This document shows positions 1 to 5,976 of a stretch of 10,503 nt of DNA, one piece after another. Source of the stretch: an uncultured Pseudobdellovibrionaceae bacterium. Lineage in GTDB: Bacteria > Bdellovibrionota > Bdellovibrionia > Bdellovibrionales > JAMPXM01. Position 1 is the first letter of the stretch, and each line of letters opens with the position of its first letter. The notes under the pieces were generated by a model, which ran no database searches, was not told the origin of the DNA, and saw only the letters and a list, made by a program, of their open reading frames with translations. Where the stretch lies: the NCBI GenBank assembly GCA_934277865.1, contig CAKQVW010000069.1:1-10503 (forward strand). Direction: 5' to 3'. The translations under genes were made by a program, and so were the position numbers.

Positions 1-58
1 TTGCAGCAGCCTGCATGGCTTCCTGGGCTTTGATTGTCATTTTCTCTATATCGCTCAT
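1..58 (-). CDS. clpB: Partial ClpB-type disaggregase (N-terminus only)
   Basis: Only the first 19 codons are inside the window, read leftwards from the ATG at 58-56. They give MSDIEKMTIKAQEAMQAAA, which matches the typical opening of ClpB/Hsp104-family AAA+ disaggregases (a short acidic start, then K-[LM]-T-I-K-A-Q-E-A, the first helix of the Clp N domain). A GAGAG ribosome binding site lies about five bases upstream of the ATG. ClpB works with DnaK in the cytoplasm to pull apart heat-aggregated proteins. The identification rests on a short peptide, but a heat-shock promoter motif at 120-147 pointing at this gene supports it independently. ClpA or ClpC N domains are less likely because their first residues differ. 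Confidence 0.65.
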   Translation of the reverse strand, partial: MSDIEKMTIKAQEAMQAAA

Positions 59-119
59 AAAACTCTCGATTTTCGTCTTTGAAAAACGGATCTATTGATC
101 ATCTCGGATCGCAAAACTA

Positions 120-147
120 ACATGGGGTCGGTTTTGATATCGTCAAG
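120..147 (-). promoter_or_regulatory. Heat-shock (sigma-32-type) promoter for clpB
   Basis: On the minus strand the sequence reads CTTGAC (147-142), a 14-base spacer, then CCCCATGT (127-120). This fits the RpoH consensus CTTGAAA-N12-14-CCCCATnT with a complete -10 box and five of the first six -35 positions. Transcription would start near base 113 and give a leader of about 55 bases before the clpB ATG at 58. The -35 element overlaps the AAGGAG ribosome binding site (145-150) of the divergent gene at 161. The motif is seen directly; its use in this organism is inferred. Confidence 0.6.
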
Positions 148-160
148 GAGCCAAAGGCCT

Positions 161-415
161 ATGTCGACAAATAATGAGACTCCCCCGGCTTATCAGACCA
201 AGCGCGTTCGTCGCGGGATGCGCGCTGATCGCGTCAAAGCGGAGGATCTGCGGCGGTACAATCCGGCCGCCTTTTGTGATGACTGTGTTCATTATGATCG
301 CAAACGTCACCTCTGCACCATGGGCTATTCCCCGCTGCACACCCGCGCCGAGCAGATGGCGCACTTTGATCTGACGGGCACAATGGCCTTCTGCCGCTTC
401 TGCGAGATCGACTAG
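161..415 (+). CDS. Small cysteine-rich protein, likely metal-binding, unknown function
   Basis: The protein has 84 residues. I chose the ATG at 161 because a strong AAGGAG lies at 145-150; the TTG at 95 and ATG at 122 have no comparable site and would place the start inside the clpB promoter. The first 30 residues are basic (KRVRRGMRADRVKAEDL). The core has CxxC at 39-42, His44, His50, Cys52 and a second CxxC at 78-81, an arrangement that could bind one Zn ion or an iron-sulfur cluster. There is no signal peptide or membrane segment, so it is probably cytoplasmic. It ends in TAG at 413-415, and its final G is the first base of the GTG start of the downstream hydrolase, so the two are probably translationally coupled. 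I do not recognise a named family. Coding status is well supported by the ribosome binding site, the motif spacing and the overlap. Confidence 0.75.
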   Translation: MSTNNETPPAYQTKRVRRGMRADRVKAEDLRRYNPAAFCDDCVHYDRKRHLCTMGYSPLHTRAEQMAHFDLTGTMAFCRFCEID

Positions 416-1437
416 TGCTGTTTCTCGACGCTCCTCTTCCAACCAGTTGGCTCATCGCTTCGATCGCGCTTGGAATCGCGATTGTTCTCGGTGTGGCCTA
501 CGGTTTTTGGCGATGGCGTCAGTTTCTGGACACACAAGCGGCAAAGCTACAGGCACAAATCGCCAAAGACTCACACGAACTTGATCTCGATGCTCGGCAG
601 GGTAAGGAGCGTTTTGTCACGATCCGCGACCGCCAGGACTCTCTCGACTTGAATATCGCCTACCGGCAATGTGGCCACGGACCAGATTTGCTTCTGCTTC
701 ACGGCATTGGCGCCTCCAAAATGATTTATCGTCGCTTGGCTCCGTTGATGTCGAGCGAGTACCGCGTCACCGCCCTCGACTTTCCAGGATTTGGCCAGAG
801 CTCAAAACCGCGTGAGCTCAGTTATGACCTAGATGAACACGCCGCGCATCTCGCCACGATCGTCAAAGCCTTGGAGCTCAAAAAACCCTTGGTCGTGGCC
901 AGCTCGATGGGTGGCGCGATCTGCCTGACCACGGCGCTGTCAGACCCGGACCTCTTTCGCGGCATCGTGGCCATCGCGCCGGCAACGGACCCAACACGAA
1001 TACCGACTGCGCTGCTGCCGTTGGCCAAACATGGCGAGTCCTTTCATAAGTTCAATTCCGAAAAGGTACGGGCGACAATCGTTCGCACGGTGGTCAACCA
1101 AGTGATCGCCAGACGCGAGCTGATCACACCTGGTCTCCTCTCATTGTACTTTGAACCATTTCGACGTTCCGAACTTGCGAGCGCAGCCTTTTTAAAAGCG
1201 TTTCGTCTGCTAGCGGATCGACGCATGCCGCTGATATTTCGCGAATTGAAGACGCCGCTTTTAATCGTGCGTGGACTGCGCGACCGATTGGTCAAACAGT
1301 CGTCGAGCGAAGACCTGCGCCGCATCGTGACGCACTCCCAGCTCGTCACACATCCAACGGGTGGTCATCACTTGATGGAGGATGAACCCGAGTTTGTCGC
1401 CGATGAAGTCCGAAAGTTCGCAGCAAAGCTCGACTAA
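415..1437 (+). CDS. Membrane-anchored alpha/beta-fold hydrolase
   Basis: The protein has 340 residues and starts at GTG 415, overlapping the previous stop by one base. Residues 11-31 form a single hydrophobic segment followed by WRWR, so the enzyme is probably anchored in the inner membrane; without a cleavage motif its topology is uncertain. A short helical linker (35-65) leads to the hydrolase fold. Visible motifs are the oxyanion-loop HGIG (96-99), the strand-turn LDFPGFGQS (121-129), the nucleophile elbow A-S-S164-M-G-G, the acid Asp290 in RGLRDRLV and the catalytic His318 in GGHHLMEDEPEF. The triad Ser164-Asp290-His318 is complete; the first glycine of the usual GxSxG elbow is alanine. 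Substrates of this superfamily (esters, lactones, C-C bonds, lipids) cannot be deduced from sequence. Coupling to the cysteine-rich gene suggests joint expression but not a shared pathway. No clear terminator follows. Confidence 0.85.
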   Translation: MLFLDAPLPTSWLIASIALGIAIVLGVAYGFWRWRQFLDTQAAKLQAQIAKDSHELDLDARQGKERFVTIRDRQDSLDLNIAYRQCGHGPDLLLLHGIGASKMIYRRLAPLMSSEYRVTALDFPGFGQSSKPRELSYDLDEHAAHLATIVKALELKKPLVVASSMGGAICLTTALSDPDLFRGIVAIAPATDPTRIPTALLPLAKHGESFHKFNSEKVRATIVRTVVNQVIARRELITPGLLSLYFEPFRRSELASAAFLKAFRLLADRRMPLIFRELKTPLLIVRGLRDRLVKQSSSEDLRRIVTHSQLVTHPTGGHHLMEDEPEFVADEVRKFAAKLD

Positions 1438-2008
1438 GGTGCTTTTCCCGAAGTGAAAGTGTCTCGTTTTCCAACAGGAACTTAAGTCGAGTTCCAAACA
1501 CATTTCAAAATTCCCAACACGACCGAAGCCCGAAGGTTTCGAGCCTCTCGTCTAGCAAATTCACGCCTTCCGTCTGGTTTACCTAGGGAGATCCACCCAT
1601 CCTAGACGAGACCAAAGCACAAAACTGCGTCAAGACTCCATCAATCCCCACCGAACCAGCCTCTCGTCCTGTCAAGAAACCACCCCCAGTCCCGAAGAGT
1701 GAAGCGTCGGGAATGATGCACATTCGCGACAGTTCCATAGGGCGCAGGAGTGCCAGAGAGCTTGAGGTCAAAGTTCTCTCGCAACCAAAAGTTGGTTTTT
1801 GAAAGGGGGCCATCACGGAAGAAGTTTGAACTTGTACAGGGATTTTCGCGATTCGCCAGTCTGAAGTGCGTTTCGCAGGAGTACAAAAACAAAGGCTCGG
1901 ATGCCGGTTTCCCACACAAATGAACAAGCCTCGAGATAGGGCTCTCACGTGGGGATGTAGGACAGGGAGGAAAAAGAGAATGAATTTATTAAACGGAGGA
2001 TAGTTTCA
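1438..2008. other. 571-base non-coding region upstream of flagellin
   Basis: I see no convincing gene here; the open frames on the minus strand lack ribosome binding sites and resemble no family. It contains a perfect 10-bp inverted repeat, TCTCGTCTAG at 1546-1555 and CTAGACGAGA at 1602-1611, with a 46-base loop, and a smaller hairpin TCCCGA/TCGGGA at about 1690-1712. Two weak sigma-28-like box pairs can be read: TCAAGACT (1630-1637) with ACCGAACC (1650-1657), and TCAAGAAA (1672-1679) with CCCGAAGA (1691-1698). Neither has the full GCCGATAA -10. The flagellin gene needs a promoter in this region, so a long leader or a small RNA is possible but unproven. Confidence 0.4.
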
Positions 2009-2842
2009 ATGGGTTTTCGTATTAGCACAAATATCGCGTCAGTAAACGCACAACGTAACTTGGGTACATCGCAAATGAACATGGCCGACTCGATGTCGAA
2101 ACTCGCTTCGGGCAGCCGGATCAACAAAGCGGCGGACGACGCTGCTGGTCTCGCAATCAGCGAAAACCTGAAGTCGCAGGTTCGTTCGACTCGCATGGCT
2201 TCGCGTAACGCGCAAGACGGCGTATCGATGGTTCAAACGGCGGAAGGTGGCTTGAACGAACTTTCAAGCATCATCACTCGTCTGCGCGAACTCGGCATCC
2301 AAGCGGCGTCCGATACAGTAGGTGACACTGAGCGTGGCTTCCTCGATAAAGAGGTTCAGCAGCTTAAGTCGGAAATGCAACGTATCGCGCAAGTTACAAA
2401 GTGGGGCGACGTAGGCCTCCTCGACGGTTCGACTCCGACGTTCGACTTCCAAGTCGGTATCAACAACAACGATTTCGCAGATCGTATCTCGTACAACGGT
2501 AGCGAGAACACAGCGACAATCGATTCGTTGGGCCTGTCTTCGGTAGACTACACGTCGAAAGAAGGAGCTCAAGGCGCTCTCGAACAGCTCGATACAGCTC
2601 AAACTTCGGTCAACGGAATGCGTGCCAACCTTGGTGCCCTTCAGAACCGACTCACATCGACGATCACGAACTTGGGTGTTGCAGAAGAGAACCTCTCTGC
2701 TGCGAACTCTCGAATTCGCGACACGGATGTGGCGAATGCGACTGCTGAGATGACTCGTAACTCGATTCTTCTTCAGAGCGCGACTTCGACGTTGGCGCAA
2801 GCTAACCAGAAGGACCAACTCGCTTTGAAACTGATCGGCTGA
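2009..2842 (+). CDS. fliC: Flagellin
   Basis: The protein has 277 residues and is the subunit of the flagellar filament, exported through the flagellar type III apparatus and so lacking a signal peptide. The N-terminal D0/D1 region is classical: RISTNIASVNAQRNL (4-18), then LASGSRINKAADDAAGLAIS (32-51) and the Q(N)AQDGVSM...EGGLNE helix. The C-terminal D1/D0 helix carries ENLSAANSRIRDTDVA and the hydrophobic end LAQANQKDQLALKLIG. The central part (about 140-190) is very short, so the D2/D3 outer domains of enterobacterial flagellins are missing, as in many short flagellins including those of sheathed flagella. A strong GGAGGA (1995-2000) lies eight bases before the ATG. The gene stands alone, with a long upstream region and two hairpins downstream. 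Bdellovibrio-type genomes usually hold several flagellin copies, so this may be one paralogue. Confidence 0.97.
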   Translation: MGFRISTNIASVNAQRNLGTSQMNMADSMSKLASGSRINKAADDAAGLAISENLKSQVRSTRMASRNAQDGVSMVQTAEGGLNELSSIITRLRELGIQAASDTVGDTERGFLDKEVQQLKSEMQRIAQVTKWGDVGLLDGSTPTFDFQVGINNNDFADRISYNGSENTATIDSLGLSSVDYTSKEGAQGALEQLDTAQTSVNGMRANLGALQNRLTSTITNLGVAEENLSAANSRIRDTDVANATAEMTRNSILLQSATSTLAQANQKDQLALKLIG

Positions 2843-2859
2843 TCTTAAAAGATCACTTC

Positions 2860-2881
2860 GAAGGGGAGTTCGCTCCCCTTC
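2860..2881 (+). other. UUCG-capped hairpin just after fliC
   Basis: GAAGGGGAG (2860-2868) pairs perfectly with CTCCCCTTC (2873-2881) around a TTCG tetraloop, giving a very stable 9-bp stem that begins 17 bases after the fliC stop. No T run follows, so it is more likely a 3' mRNA-stabilising element than a terminator by itself; the true terminator follows about 20 bases later. Confidence 0.7.
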
Positions 2882-2902
2882 CGCTCGCTTCAAAACGATT
2901 CG

Positions 2903-2941
2903 ACCGCAGCCTCTCTACACTTGAGAGGTTGCGGTTTTTTT
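2903..2941 (+). terminator. Rho-independent terminator of fliC
   Basis: ACCGCAGCCTCTC (2903-2915) pairs with GAGAGGTTGCGGT (2923-2935) over 13 positions with one G-U pair and a 7-base loop, followed by a run of seven T (2935-2941). This is a textbook intrinsic terminator on the plus strand and closes the flagellin transcript. Confidence 0.92.
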
Positions 2942-3224
2942 GTTTGGGATCGCAGCCACCTGCGAAAATCTCGACGTGATGATTTCCTCACAAACTTGTG
3001 ACGATTCTTTGGATCCGACACGGTCCTGTCGAGAGAGTGCGCATTCGCATGGCGGTTTCCGCGAGCAGAATTTGCGCCCGGACCTCTGTCCGCAATCTTC
3101 AAAAAACTGTCTAATTTATTCTCAATGATTTCAAAGATTTAGACTCAAGCCCTCAGAAAGCCTGTCCGATCTGTTGAGTGTGAATAAGGACATATCTCTG
3201 CGAGTTTTTCGCGGGAGGATCGAC
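2942..3224. other. Intergenic region between fliC terminator and lipoprotein gene
   Basis: No coding signal is seen. Two short hairpins are readable: CGACA/TGTCG (3016-3031) and CGGAC-CTCT-GTCCG (3079-3092). A weak sigma-28-like pair, TCAAGCCC (3145-3152) and TCCGATCT (3165-3172) with a 12-base spacer, lies about 50 bases before the lipoprotein ATG. It has the same spacing as the better match at 7586-7613 but lacks the final TAA. The promoter assignment is tentative. Confidence 0.35.
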
Positions 3225-3971
3225 ATGAAGAACATCAACTCCATCACCAAGACACTGCTTGTGTTCGCAACGGTCGCACCGCTCGTTGCGTGTTCGCCTG
3301 GCTTCGAAGCTTTGAAGGCATCTTGCGGCGCAGGCACCTGCAGCAACGGTTCGCTCGACAACGGTGGCAATGGTGGCGGCATCGGCAATCAGCCTAGCTG
3401 GGAAAGCATCTCGATGGATGGGTCGATCAATGGTGGTCGATTTGATCGAACAAAAGCCGTCGAAATCGACAAAGTCGCCAAGCAACTGGTGATCCGTCTG
3501 CCCTTTATTGCCGGCATTCAAATTGGCGTACAGGTTCCAACACAAATTCCAGAGCTCCCCGGCGCAACCATTGGTATCGAGCCAGGCGCGGACGGTGCCT
3601 CTTCTTTGGTGCTGCGTCTACCGTTGGACAAGGTCCTTCGCGGAGTCGACTTCCTACCGAAGGGACGGCTGCCAAATGGTGATGCCCTGCCCGCTATTCC
3701 AGAGGGCGAGCTGCCGTCCTTGGGTTTAAGCTTCAACAACCAGCGTGACCTGCGCGGAGCCTTGTATTTGAGCCCGACGGTCGTCGGTCTGTTTATCAAC
3801 ACGAAGTTTGACCCCTACATTCGCCTAACGTTGCCGATTCGCGATCAGGCCCGCACCCGAACCTATGGCTACTTCACCTCGATCCCAGCCAAACCTAGCT
3901 TCGATGGGGGCTTTTTCCTCTCTGTCGCCTTGCCAGACGACTTGGCGCGAGCGATTGACGACTTGCTGTAA
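3225..3971 (+). CDS. Lipoprotein of unknown function
   Basis: The protein has 248 residues. The ATG at 3225 follows GGGAGGAT (3213-3220) and begins a clear lipoprotein signal: MKNINSITK, a hydrophobic stretch (11-21), and the lipobox LVAC with the lipidated Cys at 23. An upstream in-frame start at 3174 would bury this signal and is rejected. Ser at +2 would favour outer-membrane sorting under the enterobacterial Lol rule. After the lipid anchor comes a Cys34/Cys39 pair that could form a small disulfide loop, then a Gly/Asn-rich linker (42-57). The body (60-248) is rich in short beta-like segments ending in LP (VIRLPF, LVLRLPL, LTLPI, SVALPDDL), suggesting a compact beta fold. I recognise no catalytic motif or named family. 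It stands alone between the fliC terminator and the histone-like gene. Gene and export signal are secure; function is unknown. Confidence 0.85.
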   Translation: MKNINSITKTLLVFATVAPLVACSPGFEALKASCGAGTCSNGSLDNGGNGGGIGNQPSWESISMDGSINGGRFDRTKAVEIDKVAKQLVIRLPFIAGIQIGVQVPTQIPELPGATIGIEPGADGASSLVLRLPLDKVLRGVDFLPKGRLPNGDALPAIPEGELPSLGLSFNNQRDLRGALYLSPTVVGLFINTKFDPYIRLTLPIRDQARTRTYGYFTSIPAKPSFDGGFFLSVALPDDLARAIDDLL

Positions 3972-4029
3972 GCCGTTTGCCGTACCGCCCCAAGGCGGGC
4001 TCTTTAGAAAATCCTCCCGCTGGCCTGAG

Positions 4030-4051
4030 GAGGGTGTTGCCAGACACCCTC
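4030..4051 (+). other. Hairpin between lipoprotein and histone-like genes
   Basis: GAGGGTGT (4030-4037) pairs perfectly with ACACCCTC (4044-4051) around a 6-base loop. There is no T run, so it could be a weak or factor-dependent terminator for the lipoprotein gene or a structure in the leader of the histone-like mRNA, whose ribosome binding site starts about 30 bases later. Confidence 0.4.
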
Positions 4052-4094
4052 ATGTCAGACACACTTGAGTCCATTGACTTCGGGGGAGACGAAC

Positions 4095-4214
4095 ATGGCA
4101 AAGAAACCTGCGAAAAAAGCGACTAAAAAAACTGCGAAAAAGGCCGCAAAAAAAGCGGCGAAAAAACCCGCAAAGAAGGCGACTAAAAAGGCCGCAAAAA
4201 AAGCGACCAAAAAA
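4095..4214 (+). repeat. Tandem 12-base repeat coding x-[AT]-K-K
   Basis: Ten consecutive 12-base units encode MAKK, PAKK, ATKK, TAKK, AAKK, AAKK, PAKK, ATKK, AAKK and ATKK. Less regular units continue to about 4340. Both AAA and AAG are used for Lys and alanine codons vary, so the repeat is degenerate at DNA level but strict at protein level. That suggests selection on the charge pattern, although copy number could still change by slippage or recombination. Confidence 0.85.
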
Positions 4215-4601
4215 GCGGCTCCTAAAAAAGCGGCGAAAAAGCCTGCGGCAAAAAAAGCAACCAAGAAGGCGGCAAAACCGGCTCCTAAAAAAGTGGCGAA
4301 AAAGCCAGCGGCAAAAAAAGCTGCGCCCAAAGTAGCGAAGCCGATTCCAGAAGTTAAAAAACTTCCACCTGTTGCACCGGCGGCATCGTATAGCGAATCC
4401 GACGAACTCGACATGGACTCAGCTCTCGACCTCGAAGAGGCCGGCATGGGCGAAGATGAAATGGACGAAAACGAAGGCGCAGTCAAAGAAGGCGCAGACG
4501 AAGAGTCTGATGACTTTGATGACGACGAAGACGACCTCACAAGCGGCGGCGGATTCGACGGCGATGACGACGAAGACGATGACGACGAAGGTTACGTTTA
4601 A
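4095..4601 (+). CDS. Histone H1-like protein with basic repeat half and acidic tail
   Basis: The protein has 168 residues. The ATG at 4095 follows GGGGGAG (4082-4088); the in-frame TTG at 4065 lacks a ribosome binding site. Residues 1-90 are almost only Lys, Ala, Pro and Thr, beginning with ten tetrapeptides of the form x-[AT]-K-K (PAKK, ATKK, AAKK) and then looser AAPKK/PAAKK units. This resembles the C-terminal tail of eukaryotic H1 and bacterial H1-like proteins such as Chlamydia HctB or Pseudomonas AlgP, which bind DNA through charge. Residues 101-168 are the opposite: rich in Asp and Glu (DDDEDD, DGDDDEDDDDE) and without Lys after 131. There is no globular domain, signal peptide or membrane segment. 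A DNA-compacting or nucleoid role is likely; the acidic half could fold back and mask the basic half or recruit other proteins. Low complexity makes homology calls weak. Confidence 0.85.
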   Translation: MAKKPAKKATKKTAKKAAKKAAKKPAKKATKKAAKKATKKAAPKKAAKKPAAKKATKKAAKPAPKKVAKKPAAKKAAPKVAKPIPEVKKLPPVAPAASYSESDELDMDSALDLEEAGMGEDEMDENEGAVKEGADEESDDFDDDEDDLTSGGGFDGDDDEDDDDEGYV

Positions 4602-4633
4602 AAGAGGCAGATCGGGTTCGCCCTGATGCCATC

Positions 4634-4672
4634 AAATAAAAAAGCCGAGGATCTTCCTCGGCTTTTTTATTT
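4634..4672. terminator. Bidirectional intrinsic terminator between convergent genes
   Basis: A perfect 18-bp inverted repeat (4634-4651 and 4655-4672) with a 3-base loop has a GC-rich core GCCGAGGA/TCCTCGGC flanked by A6 and T6, so it ends in a T run on either strand. It lies 33 bases after the stop of the histone-like gene and 17 bases beyond the stop of the convergent sigma-54 activator, and can stop both transcripts. Confidence 0.95.
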
Positions 4673-4689
4673 CGCCCTTCATGCGGCGC

Positions 4690-5802
4690 TTATGGCTTTG
4701 GTTTCGAGTGCACAGCGTACTTTTCGAACTCGCCGTACTCGTGGAGTTTGTTATAGAGCGTCTTGATCGTGATCCCCAACGCGTTTGCGGCCTGCGTCTT
4801 GTTGCCGTCGAAGTAGTTAAGTGCTTTCAAGATATAACGCTTCTCCAGTTCGTACAAAGTGACCGTTGCATCGTAGTCATCTGTCGTGACTTTTTGCTCA
4901 GGGTTCAAAATGTTCTCTGGCAAATCACCTGGCATGATCGTGTGACCGTCGGCCAAGATCTGCAGACGTTCGCAAACGTTTTGGAGTTCACGAATGTTTC
5001 CTGGCCAGTCGTAGCGCTGAACGATCTTCATTGCCTCTTCGCTCATTGCGCGACCGCGGTTCAGCATACGGTTTTGACCGCGAGCCAAGAAGTATTCCAC
5101 AAGAAGTGGGATGTCTTCCTTACGACGACGAAGTGGCGGCGAGTGCACTGTGATTGTGTTGATACGGTAGTAGAGATCTTCACGGAAGTTTCCGCGCGAC
5201 ACCTCTGCATCCAACTCACGGTTTGTCGCCGAGATCAGACGGATATCAACCTTAATCGGATCTTTGCCACCGACGCGGAAGATTTCACCTTCTTGAACGA
5301 AGCGAAGAAGCTTCGCTTGAATACCTGGCGAAAGTTCGCCGATTTCATCGAGGAACAGCGTTCCGCCGTTTGCGGCTTCCGCCAGACCGATCTTACGAGT
5401 GTAAGCGCCGGTGAACGACCCTTTCTCGTGGCCGAAGAGTTCGGACTCGAGCAAAGTTTCGCGGAGAGCTCCGCAGTTGATTGCGACAAAAGGCTTGTTG
5501 CGACGGTTTGAACGTTCATGGATCGCACGTGCGATGAGCTCTTTACCAGTTCCCGATTCGCCAAGTACCAGGACCGTTGCCGTCGAAGGCGATACGCGGT
5601 CGATCATCTTCATGAGCTGGCGCATGACTTCCGACTTGTAGACGATTGTTTTATCGCCAGAAGGCGACCCCATCGTAGTATCCTGAAGGGGCTTGCCCAT
5701 GGGGTTTGTAGCGGCGTTTGTCATACCGTTTGTTGTGCCTGTGTTTCCACCAACAGGAAGAGCAGCACCGGGAAGGATCGGAGTGTTCTCATACTGCGAC
5801 AT
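4690..5802 (-). CDS. Sigma-54-dependent transcriptional activator without receiver domain
   Basis: The protein has 370 residues. Enhancer-binding proteins of this class use ATP hydrolysis to open sigma-54 promoters. Domains in order: a low-complexity Gly/Asn/Thr-rich stretch (1-50), the AAA+ domain (about 53-300) and a Fis-type HTH (about 330-355, FDGNKTQAANALGITIKTLY). Walker A is GESGTGKE (81-88), the sigma-54 contact loop is GSFTGA (128-133, Ala to Ser relative to GAFTGA), Walker B is GTLFLDE (147-153), the arginine-finger region is FREDLYYR (206-213) and sensor II is WPGNIREL (267-274 region). There is no receiver, PAS, GAF or FHA domain, so activity is not set by phosphorylation of this protein; PspF-like control by a partner or by expression level is expected. 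The minus-strand ATG at 5802 has GAGG eight bases upstream. It is convergent with the histone-like gene and divergent from the recombinase. The target genes are unknown; flagellar control is possible. Confidence 0.95.
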   Translation of the reverse strand: MSQYENTPILPGAALPVGGNTGTTNGMTNAATNPMGKPLQDTTMGSPSGDKTIVYKSEVMRQLMKMIDRVSPSTATVLVLGESGTGKELIARAIHERSNRRNKPFVAINCGALRETLLESELFGHEKGSFTGAYTRKIGLAEAANGGTLFLDEIGELSPGIQAKLLRFVQEGEIFRVGGKDPIKVDIRLISATNRELDAEVSRGNFREDLYYRINTITVHSPPLRRRKEDIPLLVEYFLARGQNRMLNRGRAMSEEAMKIVQRYDWPGNIRELQNVCERLQILADGHTIMPGDLPENILNPEQKVTTDDYDATVTLYELEKRYILKALNYFDGNKTQAANALGITIKTLYNKLHEYGEFEKYAVHSKPKP

Positions 5803-5976
5803 ACGTTCAGCCTCACTTGTTAGAACTCGGGGTACGGGTTCGTTTAGTTTTCTATCCGAGAGCCAGACCCGACCTTTCGGTCAGGTAACGCGGGTCCCGT
5901 CTCAAATTGGAACGTCGCGTCGTGGAAGGTTTGTAACGCATTGCAGAAAAAACTGCAAGGAAGTTTTTGCTTAAAA
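5803..5976. promoter_or_regulatory. Divergent intergenic region between activator and recombinase genes
   Basis: This 174-base region must hold the promoters of the minus-strand activator and probably of the plus-strand recombinase. A hairpin can form from GACCCG (5866-5871) and CGGGTC (5891-5896), with a competing inner GACC/GGTC pair around TTTC (5871-5882). A smaller repeat TTGCAG-A6-CTGCAA lies at 5941-5958, directly before the likely recombinase ribosome binding site AAGGAAG (5957-5963). I cannot assign -35/-10 boxes or a sigma-54 -24/-12 element with confidence. Confidence 0.4.

Noticed and set aside
1583..1948. Minus-strand open frame of 121 codons upstream of fliC
   Set aside because: No ribosome binding site, a second overlapping frame is equally open, and the composition looks non-coding.
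2264..2893. Long open frame on the minus strand across flagellin
   Set aside because: It is the antisense shadow of fliC; no ribosome binding site, Arg/Ser-rich translation without family resemblance, and it runs through the downstream terminator.
4681..5511. Plus-strand open frame of 276 codons opposite the sigma-54 activator
   Set aside because: It is antisense to a gene with full AAA+ motifs and its translation is Cys/Val-rich with no recognisable domain.
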